Source of the DNA: Conus ventricosus
Taxonomy: Eukaryota > Mollusca > Gastropoda > Neogastropoda > Conidae
Assembly: GCA_018398815.1 (NCBI GenBank)
Contig: CM031616.1
Coordinates: 32,985,548-33,008,047 of the forward strand
Reading direction: 5' to 3'
DNA length: 22,500 nucleotides
The first letter of the stretch is position 1, and the number at the start of each line of letters is the position of its first letter. This document shows positions 1-7,523 of this stretch, in pieces. The position numbers and the translations under genes are program-made. The notes beneath the pieces are model-generated. The model was not told the DNA's origin and made no database searches. It saw nothing but the letters and a program-made list of their open reading frames with translations.

Positions 1-35
<35 letters not shown>
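1..35. repeat. (TG)n microsatellite
   Basis: Uninterrupted TG dinucleotides begin at the window edge, so the true left end lies outside. A looser TG-rich tract follows at about 180-236. Confidence 0.95.
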
Positions 36-36
<1 letters not shown>

Positions 37-408
37 CTTGGAGTTGACGCCTTGCCACTTAAAAAGTTCCATCAGCCGATATGTTGGAGGATATGGGGGT
101 GTCTGCGAGTCTGTGTGATTCTGTGCTTCGCTAAGATGATGTAAGATTAGCGTCGATTTGTACGTGCATGCCTGCGTTTCTGTGAAGTGTGACTGTATGT
201 TTGTGCATTTGTGTGTGCGTGTGAGTGTGTGCGCAACAAAAACAAACATACAAATTAACGAAGATACAAAAATCAGAAGTATGTGTGTATACTTCAAAGC
301 GTGATACGTGGTAGAAAAAATGATGCATGTCAGTACTACTTGGCAATTCAGAAAACAAGATTAACATGTTAATTGCCAAAGGCTAGAATCCTGATGAACT
401 GTGCGACA
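36..408. other. No gene seen; TG-rich intergenic DNA
   Basis: Low-complexity GT-rich sequence, especially 100-236, followed by AT-rich DNA. The minus-strand open frame over 131-379 is rich in His, Thr and Cys because it reads CA repeats. It has no domain-like pattern. Confidence 0.6.
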
Positions 409-525
409 AAAATCCACAAGATAAGATAAGATAATGATAAGATAAGATAAGATAAGATAATGTTGTTTATTGCCCAGCCGACCGCAAAGGGCCATATCAG
501 GGCTGTCACCACGAAAATCCACAAG
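409..525 (-). mobile_element. 5'-truncated non-LTR retroposon end (SINE or LINE tail) with target duplication
   Basis: A 93-bp insert (421-513) lies between two identical 12-bp copies of AAAATCCACAAG, at 409-420 and 514-525. Read on the minus strand, the insert ends in an imperfect TTATC pentamer array (about 421-460 on the plus strand), preceded by GGCTGGGCAATAAACAAC. A simple-repeat tail plus a perfect long duplication is the usual signature of target-primed reverse transcription. The body is too short to name a family, or to tell a SINE from the 3' end of a LINE. It codes for nothing by itself; the open frame starting at 470 is accidental. Confidence 0.75.
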
Positions 526-898
526 AGGGAACAAAGAAATGACTGAAAAGATGAGGGAGTGCACTCGATACATAAACTATAAAAGCCAGACGTGCAAAAT
601 CTTTCCCTTTCTCTTGGACAATAGATTACAGATGGCTTACACGGTGTGTTTTGCTACACATGTACGTAAAGTGTTTTTTTTTTCTTTGTTTGCATTTTAT
701 TAAACAGAATTAAAATTGAATTCTCTTCGTACAATTCTCTTCATACAAAATTATGTGTGAGCGTGTTTCACGTGTGGGTTCGTGTGCGAGTATGCGTGCC
801 TACATGTGTACGTAAGCATAGGTGCGCATGTTGTATCTTTAGCATGTACCTTCTGCAGTGAGTGAACGAGTGTGTACGCGCGCCGGGGGGGTCATCCC
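526..898. other. No gene seen; AT- and GT-rich spacer
   Basis: A T-rich stretch near 670-700 is followed by imperfect GT-rich sequence at 750-830. No conserved coding pattern is visible on either strand. Confidence 0.5.
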
Positions 899-984
899 GA
901 TAGATCCCCGCACCGAACCGATAGATCCCCGCACCGAACCGATAGATCCCCGCACCGATAGATCCCGCATCGGTAGATCCCCGC
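899..984. repeat. GATC-containing minisatellite (16/21-bp units)
   Basis: Three units of GATAGATCCCCGCACC are each followed by GAACC or directly by the next unit. Two further 16-bp variants follow, so the period is 21 bp and then 16 bp. The core TAGATCCCCG is shared with the larger 16-bp array at 16705-17016, about 16 kb away. Frames reading DPRTEPI or similar across it are repeat artefacts. Confidence 0.85.
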
Positions 985-995
985 AAAGGGTTAGG

Positions 996-1086
996 GTTTT
1001 GAGAGGGAAGACGAGAGATGCTATTCTGCGACTGAATGCTGTTGATCTCGCAAGTTTCGACCAAGTGAAGAAGCGTTTCTAGAGTA
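996..1086 (+). pseudogene. gag: Outer Ty3-like gag, upstream fragment
   Basis: The frame from about 996 to 1079 includes GKTRDAILRL and DLASFDQVKKRF. This resembles the Ty3/mdg4 Gag capsid pattern in which a 'LxGKAxxxYxxL' segment precedes 'DYxxVKxALLxRF'. The 5' part of this gag is missing: it abuts the minisatellite ending at 984. The continuation is at 13981-14505, on the far side of the large LTR element. The stop at 1080-1082 lies just before the insertion junction. Assignment rests on the pattern and on how well the downstream piece continues it. Confidence 0.65.
1083..1086. repeat. Target-site duplication, left copy (AGTA)
   Basis: The four bases before the first LTR are AGTA, and the four bases directly after the last LTR (13981-13984) are also AGTA. 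Ty3-type integrases usually give 4-6 bp duplications. The gag reading on the two sides is continuous in theme, which supports these ends. Confidence 0.8.
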
Positions 1087-1088
1087 TG

Positions 1089-1107
1089 TACACCACCTAC
1101 GGTGTAC
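1089..1107. promoter_or_regulatory. Inverted repeat at LTR terminus
   Basis: GTACACC and GGTGTAC pair around a 6-base spacer at the start of the LTR. The same structure is at 9731-9750 in the 3' LTR. It lies where integrase must recognise the LTR end. A role in end recognition is inference. Confidence 0.5.
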
Positions 1108-1337
1108 CAGAGATTCATGTGTGCATTCCACTGAGGAGTGCCATGCTGATGTTTAGATTAACGAGGGAGGTAGTCTGATGACCCCGATGAGTTCGCCCAT
1201 GTTGTGTGGCGATCTAAGGAGACCAGAGATTCTTGTGTGCTTCCATTGAGGAGTGCCATGGTTGATGTTTAGATTAACCAAGGGAGGTAGTCTGATGACC
1301 CGGATGAGTTCGCCCAGTGGTGTGGCGATCTAAGGAG
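1106..1337 (+). repeat. Tandem duplication (116-bp period) in 5' LTR
   Basis: Two copies start at 1106 and 1222. Each contains GAGGAGTGCCATG, GTTTAGATTAAC, GGGAGGTAGTCTGATGA and GGCGATCTAAGGAG. The same pair is in the 3' LTR (9749-9983), so the duplication predates this insertion. Repeated segments in U3 often carry transcription factor sites; that role is not shown here. Confidence 0.85.
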
Positions 1338-1673
1338 GAATCCCTTTGTAGGCACTGACCGGCGACGGCCGGAAAATAATGCCAAAGAGGAAATACTCTC
1401 GAGTAGACGGGGAAGAGACCGGGGAAAGTTTGTGGGGGTGCCAGCCCCATTATGTAAGAGGAAGACCAGTAGTTGTGGGATGGGCTTACTATTTTAGGTT
1501 GCTGGTCATCCTGGAGATTTTAAGGAAATAGTTCTGATAATTTTTTCTTATTTCAAACTGGTGAAACTTAGGATCACGCAATGTTTGAGAAGATGTTGTA
1601 TGCTTAGGTTAGAGGGACATGTAGGTGATATGAAGTTTGTAGTTAATAGTTGCAGTTAAACATGTAAGACCCT

Positions 1674-1681
1674 TATAAATA
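1674..1681 (+). promoter_or_regulatory. TATA-like box in 5' LTR
   Basis: TATAAATA lies about 590 bp into the LTR and is identical in the 3' LTR at 10316-10323. If used, transcription would start near 1700-1712, putting the U3/R boundary there. This is motif-based only. Confidence 0.45.
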
Positions 1682-2106
1682 TTCATGAGGCGTAGGGATC
1701 TGACAGATGGCGTCCCTAGGTGACGCTAGGGAAGCGTGGGTGCTCTTGAAGTTACGGAGTTATTCAGTCAGGCCCCAAATCTCAAACGGAGAGGACGACA
1801 CCTTAGTCTTGAAGTGTGGTGATGGTGTTCTGATGGCACCAGGAATGTAAGTTGATGCATTTTTTCCATTTCTGTATTCTGACCGTGCATCTAAGTACCA
1901 TGTATTTTGTGTTTTGCTATGTGCGCATTGTTATCATGAAATGAGTATTTGATTGTTCCATGCTTTGTGTTCTTGACCCTTTGGGTTTTTATAGGTCTTA
2001 TTGAGCACTAAGATTTTGAAATTGTTTTAGAAGTCGTGTTCACAATTGAAGGAAAGACCTACTTAATTGCAGGATAGAAATTCAGTTAAGGATTCAGTTC
2101 TGTGAC

Positions 2107-2124
2107 AATAAAAATATAAATAAA
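2107..2124 (+). terminator. Candidate polyadenylation signals in 5' LTR
   Basis: AATAAA occurs at 2107-2112 and again at 2119-2124. The block is conserved at 10749 onward in the 3' LTR. With the TATA box at 1674 this would make R about 0.4 kb and U5 about 1.3 kb. The block is AT-rich, so chance matches are possible. Confidence 0.4.
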
Positions 2125-2381
2125 TGAGATAAAAATACAGAAGTTATGGAGTCCTTATCAGTATTATGTTTATTGTAAATTGTTAAGTAAGAAGTGAATA
2201 AGCAAATAATGTAGTGATGTAGTAGACAGACTACTAGTGGTGTTTGTAGAATTTTATAATTGAGCAGTTGAGACAGGAGTCGTTTAAATGATGGCCGGTG
2301 AAAACCATATTGTGATGTGTTATTGACTTTGGGCTATGGTAAAAGATGATTTGCATTGCTTTTTGACCAAAGCGATAGCCA

Positions 2382-2400
2382 TCTCTCTCTCTCTCTCTCT
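2382..2400. repeat. (CT)n run in 5' LTR
   Basis: A short pure CT run. The corresponding part of the 3' LTR (about 11024-11039) is an interrupted CT tract of different length, as expected for a slippage-prone site. Confidence 0.8.
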
Positions 2401-3447
2401 ACTAAGTATATTTCTTTTTTGAAGAACATGTTGCCATACCGGCTCTATGTATCTGTCTCCCTTATATGCGTGATGAAGGTTACAGGCATTGTTGCCTATA
2501 AGGCTGTTTGCTTTAATGCCGACTGAAACTGGCATATTTTGTTGTTGCTGTTTCATGTTTTTCATTTCATGAGTCGAAGTGTTGCGCTTGATTATGTTCA
2601 CAGTCGATTCCTTGGACTGTTTGTAATTTGGGATGAAGTCTGTTGTCCCATGTTGCTTAATTTATAGAAGCGAAGGATGAGCAGTTATGATGGAACACAT
2701 GGAATGAGGTGGAATAATTGTTAGGGATGTGAATCCCACATATTGGCAGTTGCTGTTCTGACTTAGGGCAGCACAGGGTTGAACGTGTCTTGGGGTAGGT
2801 TCACCCTGGTTTCAGAGTGGTCGTTGTGTCACTCGGTTAGTTCTTGTTTGGATAGGTTATCATTGTTGGTAACCTCTGTGCAAATCCAATGCAAGACTAA
2901 AAGAGCTATAGTGGTTGGACCTAGATTCCGAATACCATAGTATAGCGCATTCCTGATTATGTGTCTCCTGAATGATATGCTCTGGCTCGCAGTCAGAATG
3001 GGGAATACCTTATCCCTGAGACTGACCTAGCTTCGTAATTTTGCTAAATGATGTTTTTCTGTCACGTGGAAGGACTTATGAAATGATTCGGATGTATGTG
3101 AACTATGCAATGGTTGTAAGATGCATTTGTGGTTTACGTTCGTTTGCATTTTCATTGACAGGCCACGGTTGCTAGAGCCCTTTTTCTTTTCCCCTTTGTC
3201 GTTACTTCTACCTTTATTTTTTCCCTTCTTCCCCTTTACCTTTGTTTTTTTCCCTATTCCTTTTTGTTGGGCATTGTCACCAGCCCCTTTTATGTGCAAA
3301 AAGCCGAATACCAAATTAAAAGAATGAAAATCTTCCACTGGGCCTGACTCTTTTGTCTTGATTGGATGAACCTAGTCCAACTTTCTCCCGAACCCGATCT
3401 CCCCTTGTGCGTTTCTTTACAGTAGGAACAAGGGGAGGTTACACTTT

Positions 3448-3465
3448 TGGCGCCCAATAGGGGAC
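3448..3465 (+). promoter_or_regulatory. Primer binding site, tRNA-Lys-like
   Basis: TGGCGCCCAATAGGGGAC starts four bases after the LTR end. TGG pairs with the CCA end of a tRNA. The first ten bases match the common PBS complementary to tRNA-Lys (CUU), whose acceptor end gives TGGCGCCCAA. The second half diverges or contains an indel. Position and TGGCGCC make the PBS call strong; the exact tRNA is inferred. Confidence 0.8.
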
Positions 3466-3525
3466 TAGTTGGATTAGGATAGTTTAATTAAAGGTCGCTA
3501 GCAACATCAACCAGAAGGACGAGCG

Positions 3526-4640
3526 ATGTCCGAAGAAGAAGCCAGGCACCTTGCTGAGACCGAAGACTCGGCACCAGCTGCAGTTAGAGGGGAGGAAGAC
3601 GTGGCGGCCTTACGGGACAAGCTGAGGCGACTGGAGTGAAGCACCAGGATGCTGTTTCTGAGCTGGAAGCCAGATTGCGACGGGCCACCCAGGAGCAGAT
3701 CACCGTGGTCACCCAGCCGCCACCCATGGTCCCAAAGGTGAAGCTTTTCACCGGTCTGCCCCAACGCGTCACCACAGGAGACAACCTTTGGGGAATGGCA
3801 TTCTGTCATGCGGGATGCCCTTGAGGATGAGGCAGTTGTGAACAAAACTGCCTTCTTTCAAACGCCATCTTCGGGGACCAGCCCTCAAGCACGTCAGCAG
3901 CCTCTCCACCACCGATGCAGCCCTAATATTAGAGCAGCTAAACGGTCTGTTCGGGGCACTGAAGTCACCAGAGGACGCTTTCTTCGACTTGTGCCAGCAA
4001 GACCAAAGCCGGGACAGAAGCTGGCAGCCCATCTTCTGGTGATTTACGGCGGGCTGAAGGACCTACATCCATTAGCCCACTATGTCGAGGGGGACTTCAG
4101 CCGAAAGCATGTACCTGGCTTTCTCCAAGAGCTGCTCCGGCCTGATTGCTCTGGAGCTCCGGAGCAAGTTCGGTGTCCCAGGTGAAGGGGCACCCACGTT
4201 CGCTCACCTGTTCAAGGCCGTCAGGCAAATCGAGGCTCTTGGACCGCAGACGGACGAAGGATGGGTGTCGTCAGTCGATGCAGTGGTCCATGCAACCCAG
4301 GGGAGCACATGATTGGAGGAGACAGCATCCACCTTCAAACCCTCGGCGGACCAAAGGCTGTGCTTCAAGTGGGTCTTGAGGGTCACACCTACAGGGACTG
4401 CCGGAATCAGCCAACCCTCAACTGGTAGCCAGAGAGACCAGGAGAGACGGCGCCGGAACAACGAATGGCGTCGGCGGAAGGGACTCCCAGAGGTCCCCTT
4501 TAAAGTAGGAAGGGCCAAGGCTGACGGGGAAGCCACGGCCCGAAGATCCAATGCCCCACCGTCATCAAGGGAGCTGCTGGAAGGGCGATCGAAGTCTTGG
4601 ACAAAGATCTTCTACGGCTACAACCCGTGAGACTGCAGCA
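3526..4640 (+). pseudogene. gag: Gag of the LTR retrotransposon (frameshifted)
   Basis: The first ATG after the PBS is at 3526, in GAGCGATGTCC, and opens an acidic, helix-prone N-terminus (EEEARHLAETED, then LRDKLRRLE). The frame stops at 3637 and continues one base over as a coiled-coil-like stretch and KVKLFTGLPQ, then again in a third frame. Positions 3865-4040 read a capsid-like helical region containing LRGPALKHVSSLSTTD and LILEQLNGLFGALKSPEDAF. At 4359-4407 is a zinc-knuckle-like segment (CFK ... a His ... a final Cys) whose second Cys is lost at an apparent one-base gap. Basic, Arg-rich sequence follows to about 4640. It would form the capsid and bind the RNA. At least four frame changes mean it cannot be translated as written, unless they are assembly errors. 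Confidence 0.8.
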
Positions 4641-4930
4641 AACACCGTCGTCACCCTGTTGCCGGCGCAAGAATGTGAACTGAGAGGTCGTCTCTCCAAC
4701 TCGACCTCTGCACCAGTCCGGATCCTGCCTCGGGACCAGGAATGGTTACCCCCTCACGTGGAGGTGAGCTCAGCCGAACTGGAAGCTGAAACGCAGGTCA
4801 AGGTGGTGGTGAGAAATGTGTCTCCCACGAAGACTGTGACTCTACTTCCAAAGATGTTTTGGCTGAACTTCAAGTAGATGCTGTGGACAGCAACCTGGAA
4901 ACTCAGCCAAGTGTAGAGGCTTTAGTGGGT
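4641..4930 (+). pseudogene. Gag-protease linker region
   Basis: The frame ending at 4877 contains RLSNSTSAPVRILP and QVKVVVRNVSPTKTVTLLP. This has the look of short beta strands (V-x-V-x-N-x-S...V-x-L-x-P). A similar pattern recurs after the protease (about 5450-5640), so there may be two related modules on either side of the protease. I do not recognise the module, and its function is unknown. Confidence 0.45.
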
Positions 4931-4950
4931 CATGCTGTGAGGCTCCCGTT

Positions 4951-5242
4951 AGGATTAATGGAACAGACACCAGAGCCTTGTTAGACAGTGGTTCACAGGT
5001 GACCATAGTTTCTGAAGCATTTTACAGGTCTTAACTAGCATCAGTCCCATTAGAAACAGCTTAGCTTTCCCCTTTCTGTTAGCGGCGCAGGCGGGCAAGA
5101 GTTCCCTACCTAGGCTATGTTAGGATAAGTGTAGACTTGCTAGAAGATGTGGGTGGAACTTCTAGGACTGTAGACACTTTAGCAATCGTAGGACCCGACA
5201 CGTCTTTTTCCGCCCGTGTGCCAGTCATCTTGGGACCAATAC
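4951..5242 (+). pseudogene. pro: Retropepsin-type aspartic protease
   Basis: The frame at 4951 reads GTDTRALLDSGSQVTIVSE, with the catalytic Asp of the D-S/T-G triad at 4984-4986. The frame stops after AFYRS. In another frame (5137 onward) the domain resumes with TLAIVGPDTSF and ends with RVPVILGP, matching the hydrophobic-Gly C-terminal element of retropepsins (usually I/L-I/L-G-R/T). The enzyme would cleave the polyprotein as a homodimer. The active-site triad is intact, but frames are broken between about 5030 and 5137. Confidence 0.85.
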
Positions 5243-5883
5243 CATCAGGTGTTTTGCCAGAGCTTACCACCTCTCCACTGGTGACAGGCACACATCCCCA
5301 CGTGACGTTCGGTGTGAGGTTGCCTTCGCCTACAGTGACACTGCTGGCAACTTGGATGGTCGTCTCGCTCCCGTCAGACTGGTTGGGCGAGCTATCACCG
5401 CCCGCCTCACTCTTCAGTGGACCTCCGAGGGACGACACGACTAGGCCCAATCACACCAGGGATGCCGTCCTGGTCCAGGAGCCCACTGTTGACACTCTGC
5501 CAGCTGGCCTCGCCGTCTTGGCTGCGAAAGCCCCGACGTCTACTCTGCCAGGGTAAGAGTCACTGTGGTGAACAAGCAGGGACACCCCCATCGGATCAAG
5601 AGGAAGCAGGTCATTGCCGACCTGTTTGTCATCCGCGCAGAGTACGCTGTGGCCAGGTCCTACAGCAGATCGCCGAGGACTGTGATCCTACACGGGATGC
5701 GACATCCCCGGCTCCAATGGTGAACCCTGACAGTGTGAAGGACAGAGGGGATTTAAGGACGAGATTTAAGTTTGGTGTGGATGTTGACGCTGACTGAAAG
5801 CTTCCTTTACGGAAAGAACTGCTCACTTATTCAGATGTATTTACGCAGGGTGATTTTGACATTGGACGGACTGATGTTTATGC
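5243..5883 (+). pseudogene. Protease-RT spacer
   Basis: The frame to 5553 includes LVQEPTVDTLPAGLAVLAAK. The following sequence in other frames encodes VTVVNKQGHPHRIKRKQVIADLF. The pattern 'TLPAGL-x-V ... V-x-V-x-N ... IK/P-KQVIA-D/E-L' is common between protease and RT in animal Ty3-type pol proteins. No catalytic motif is visible. The stretch 5640-5880 is poorly conserved and shifts frame repeatedly. Confidence 0.55.
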
Positions 5884-6690
5884 ATGACATTGAACTAACC
5901 CCAGGCCAGCTGTACGTGCGCGGCCAAGGCCCATCCCCCCTCAGGATTTAGAAGATGTTAGGAGGCACATTCAGGAGTTGTTAGACGCTAACATCATAAG
6001 GCCATCCTCTTCCCCCTATGCAAGCCCCATTAGTTCTAGTTAGGAAGAAAACAGGGCAGCTGAGGTTATGCGTTGATTACAGGGCTGTGAATGCAAGGAC
6101 AATTAGGGACAGTTATACAGTGCCAAGATAGAAGATTCGCTCAGAACTTTGACAGGGTCCCAGTACTTCAGTTCTATGGACCTGTCGAAGGCGTACTATC
6201 AGGTACCGTTGACCGGAGGGCCAAGAAGTGTCTGCTTTCATCACGCCTTTGGGCTGTATGAGTTCGAACGACTCAGTTTTGGAATGGTGAATGCCCCAAG
6301 TACTTTTCAGAGATTGATGGAGAAATGTTTCCATGACATGAACCTGTCAGAGCTTATTGTATTTTTGGATGATGTCCTTGTCCATGGGGAGACGCTACAG
6401 GAGTTGGAAGAGCGGTCTTTGCGGGTGCTCGACAGACTCAGAAAGTACCGTCTGAAGTTAGACCCTGACAAGTGTATTTTTGGGGTGAGGGAGGTTAAAC
6501 ATTTAGGGTTTCTTATATCTGGAGATGGCATCAAGCCCGACCAGAAAGGTCGAGGCCCTCACCACCTGGCCTGTGCCTAAGACAGTCAGAGACGTCAAGT
6601 CCTTTCTGGGCTTCTGTGGGTTCTATAGGAGATGGGTAAAGAAACTTTTCAGACATCGTGAAGCCCCTAAATGAATTGACAGCTGGCTAT
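5884..6690 (+). pseudogene. pol: Reverse transcriptase
   Basis: RT copies element RNA into DNA. The fingers region lies over 5950-6125: EDVRRHIQELLDANI, a SPYASPI-type stretch, then LRLCVDYRAVNARTI. From 6149 a single frame runs to 6580 with MDLSKAYYQVPL (catalytic motif A, Asp at about 6179), FGLYEFERLSFGMVNAPSTF (motif B) and ELIVFLDDVLVHG (motif C), then the thumb with LDPDKCIFGV and VKHLGFLISGDGI. Motif C is FLDD rather than the common YxDD; both catalytic Asp are present and such variants occur in Ty3-type RTs. A frameshift at about 6547 precedes the connection segment (VKSFLGFCGFYRRW, about 6594-6635). Length and motif order fit a full RT domain. Confidence 0.93.
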
Positions 6691-6769
6691 CTTCCTACCA
6701 GACTGCTAGGAAGACAGGAAGAAGACATATCTTACCTGGCCTCCGACATTTCCCACCTGTGGGAGGGTA

Positions 6770-7215
6770 GGCACCAGACTCCTTTGAGGCCATCATCCAA
6801 GCGTTGACCTCTGCCCCAGTTCTTGGTTTCCCAGACCAACAGAGGCCCTACCAGCTGCATTGCGATGCGAGTGGGATGGGCTTGGTGCTGTCCTTTACCA
6901 GCAGCAGGACACAGGGCCTAAGGTGATTGCCTATGCCTAGTCGGGCCTCAATAAGTCAGAGGCCAACTACCCTGCCCACAAAAGAGAATTTCTGGCTCTT
7001 AAATGGGCAATGTCCGAGAAATTTCTCGATTACCTGGTGGGTGCAAAGGTAACCGTTTACACTGACAACAATCCCCTTTGTTACGTACTCAAAAGTGCGA
7101 AACTGGATGCCACCAGCCACAGATGGTTGGCGGGCGTTGTCTCTGTATGACTTCGAGCTGGTGTACAAAGGGGGACTCTCATGTCGATGCTGATGGGTTA
7201 TCTAGACGACCTCAA
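6770..7215 (+). pseudogene. pol: RNase H domain
   Basis: It would degrade the RNA strand of the RNA-DNA hybrid. Acidic residues of the catalytic site are recognisable in order: Asp in YQLHCDASGMG (codon 6864-6866), Glu in AHKREFLALKWAM (about 6985), Asp in VTVYTDNNPLCYVL (about 7060), and Asp in HVDADGLSRRP at the end (about 7185). KLDATSHRW and LYDFELVYKGG between them are typical of animal Ty3-type RNase H. Frames shift near 6880, at a stop near 6940, at about 7085 and at about 7130. The order directly after RT is as expected. Confidence 0.9.
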
Positions 7216-7523
7216 CCCCTGCAGAAGAGGACCCCGACTTTTTGGACACGATGGAAAAAACCAAGTTCCTTCTTGACAAGGCCAGAGCATTTGACGATGC
7301 TCCAGTTGTTGAGGTAAGACAGGGAAACAGTTGACAGCCGTCCTGCAGTCTAAGGGAGTAGGAAGAAAGGTTGGGTGTTTCCGGATAGCTGCTCAAAAGA
7401 CCGGTAGCCCGGGTCATGAGGGTTCTGAGGTGGGAGGTATGATCCCCGCCGTGGAAGTCGTTTGTAAGGATCCATCTGCCATCTCTGACTGGACGTTGGA
7501 AACCTCCAACGCTAGCCCTCCAC
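7216..7523 (+). other. RNase H-integrase linker
   Basis: In mixed frames the sequence reads as a Lys/Asp-rich linker without a known domain. No catalytic motif is visible. The minus-strand open frame over it is a shadow of the plus-strand coding region. Confidence 0.4.

Larger units (their letters stand above)
1087..3443 (+). repeat. 5' LTR (about 2.36 kb)
   Basis: It matches 9730-13980 along its whole length, apart from the nested insertion there. It starts TGTACACCACC and ends GGTTACA, directly before the primer binding site. Within it, in order, are a 7-bp inverted repeat at the very start, a tandem duplication, a TATA-like box at 1674, AATAAA signals at 2107, a CT run, and a strong pyrimidine tract (about 3175-3265) near the end. 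More than 2 kb is long for a Ty3-type LTR. Open frames in it are short and unconvincing. Confidence 0.92.

Noticed and set aside
991..1000. GGGTTAGGGTTTTG as telomere repeat
   Set aside because: Only two TTAGGG-like words in line with no array; it also reads through into the gag fragment.
1170..1200. CTGATGA in the LTR duplication as a hammerhead core
   Set aside because: No GAAA follows at a suitable distance and no stem II is visible.
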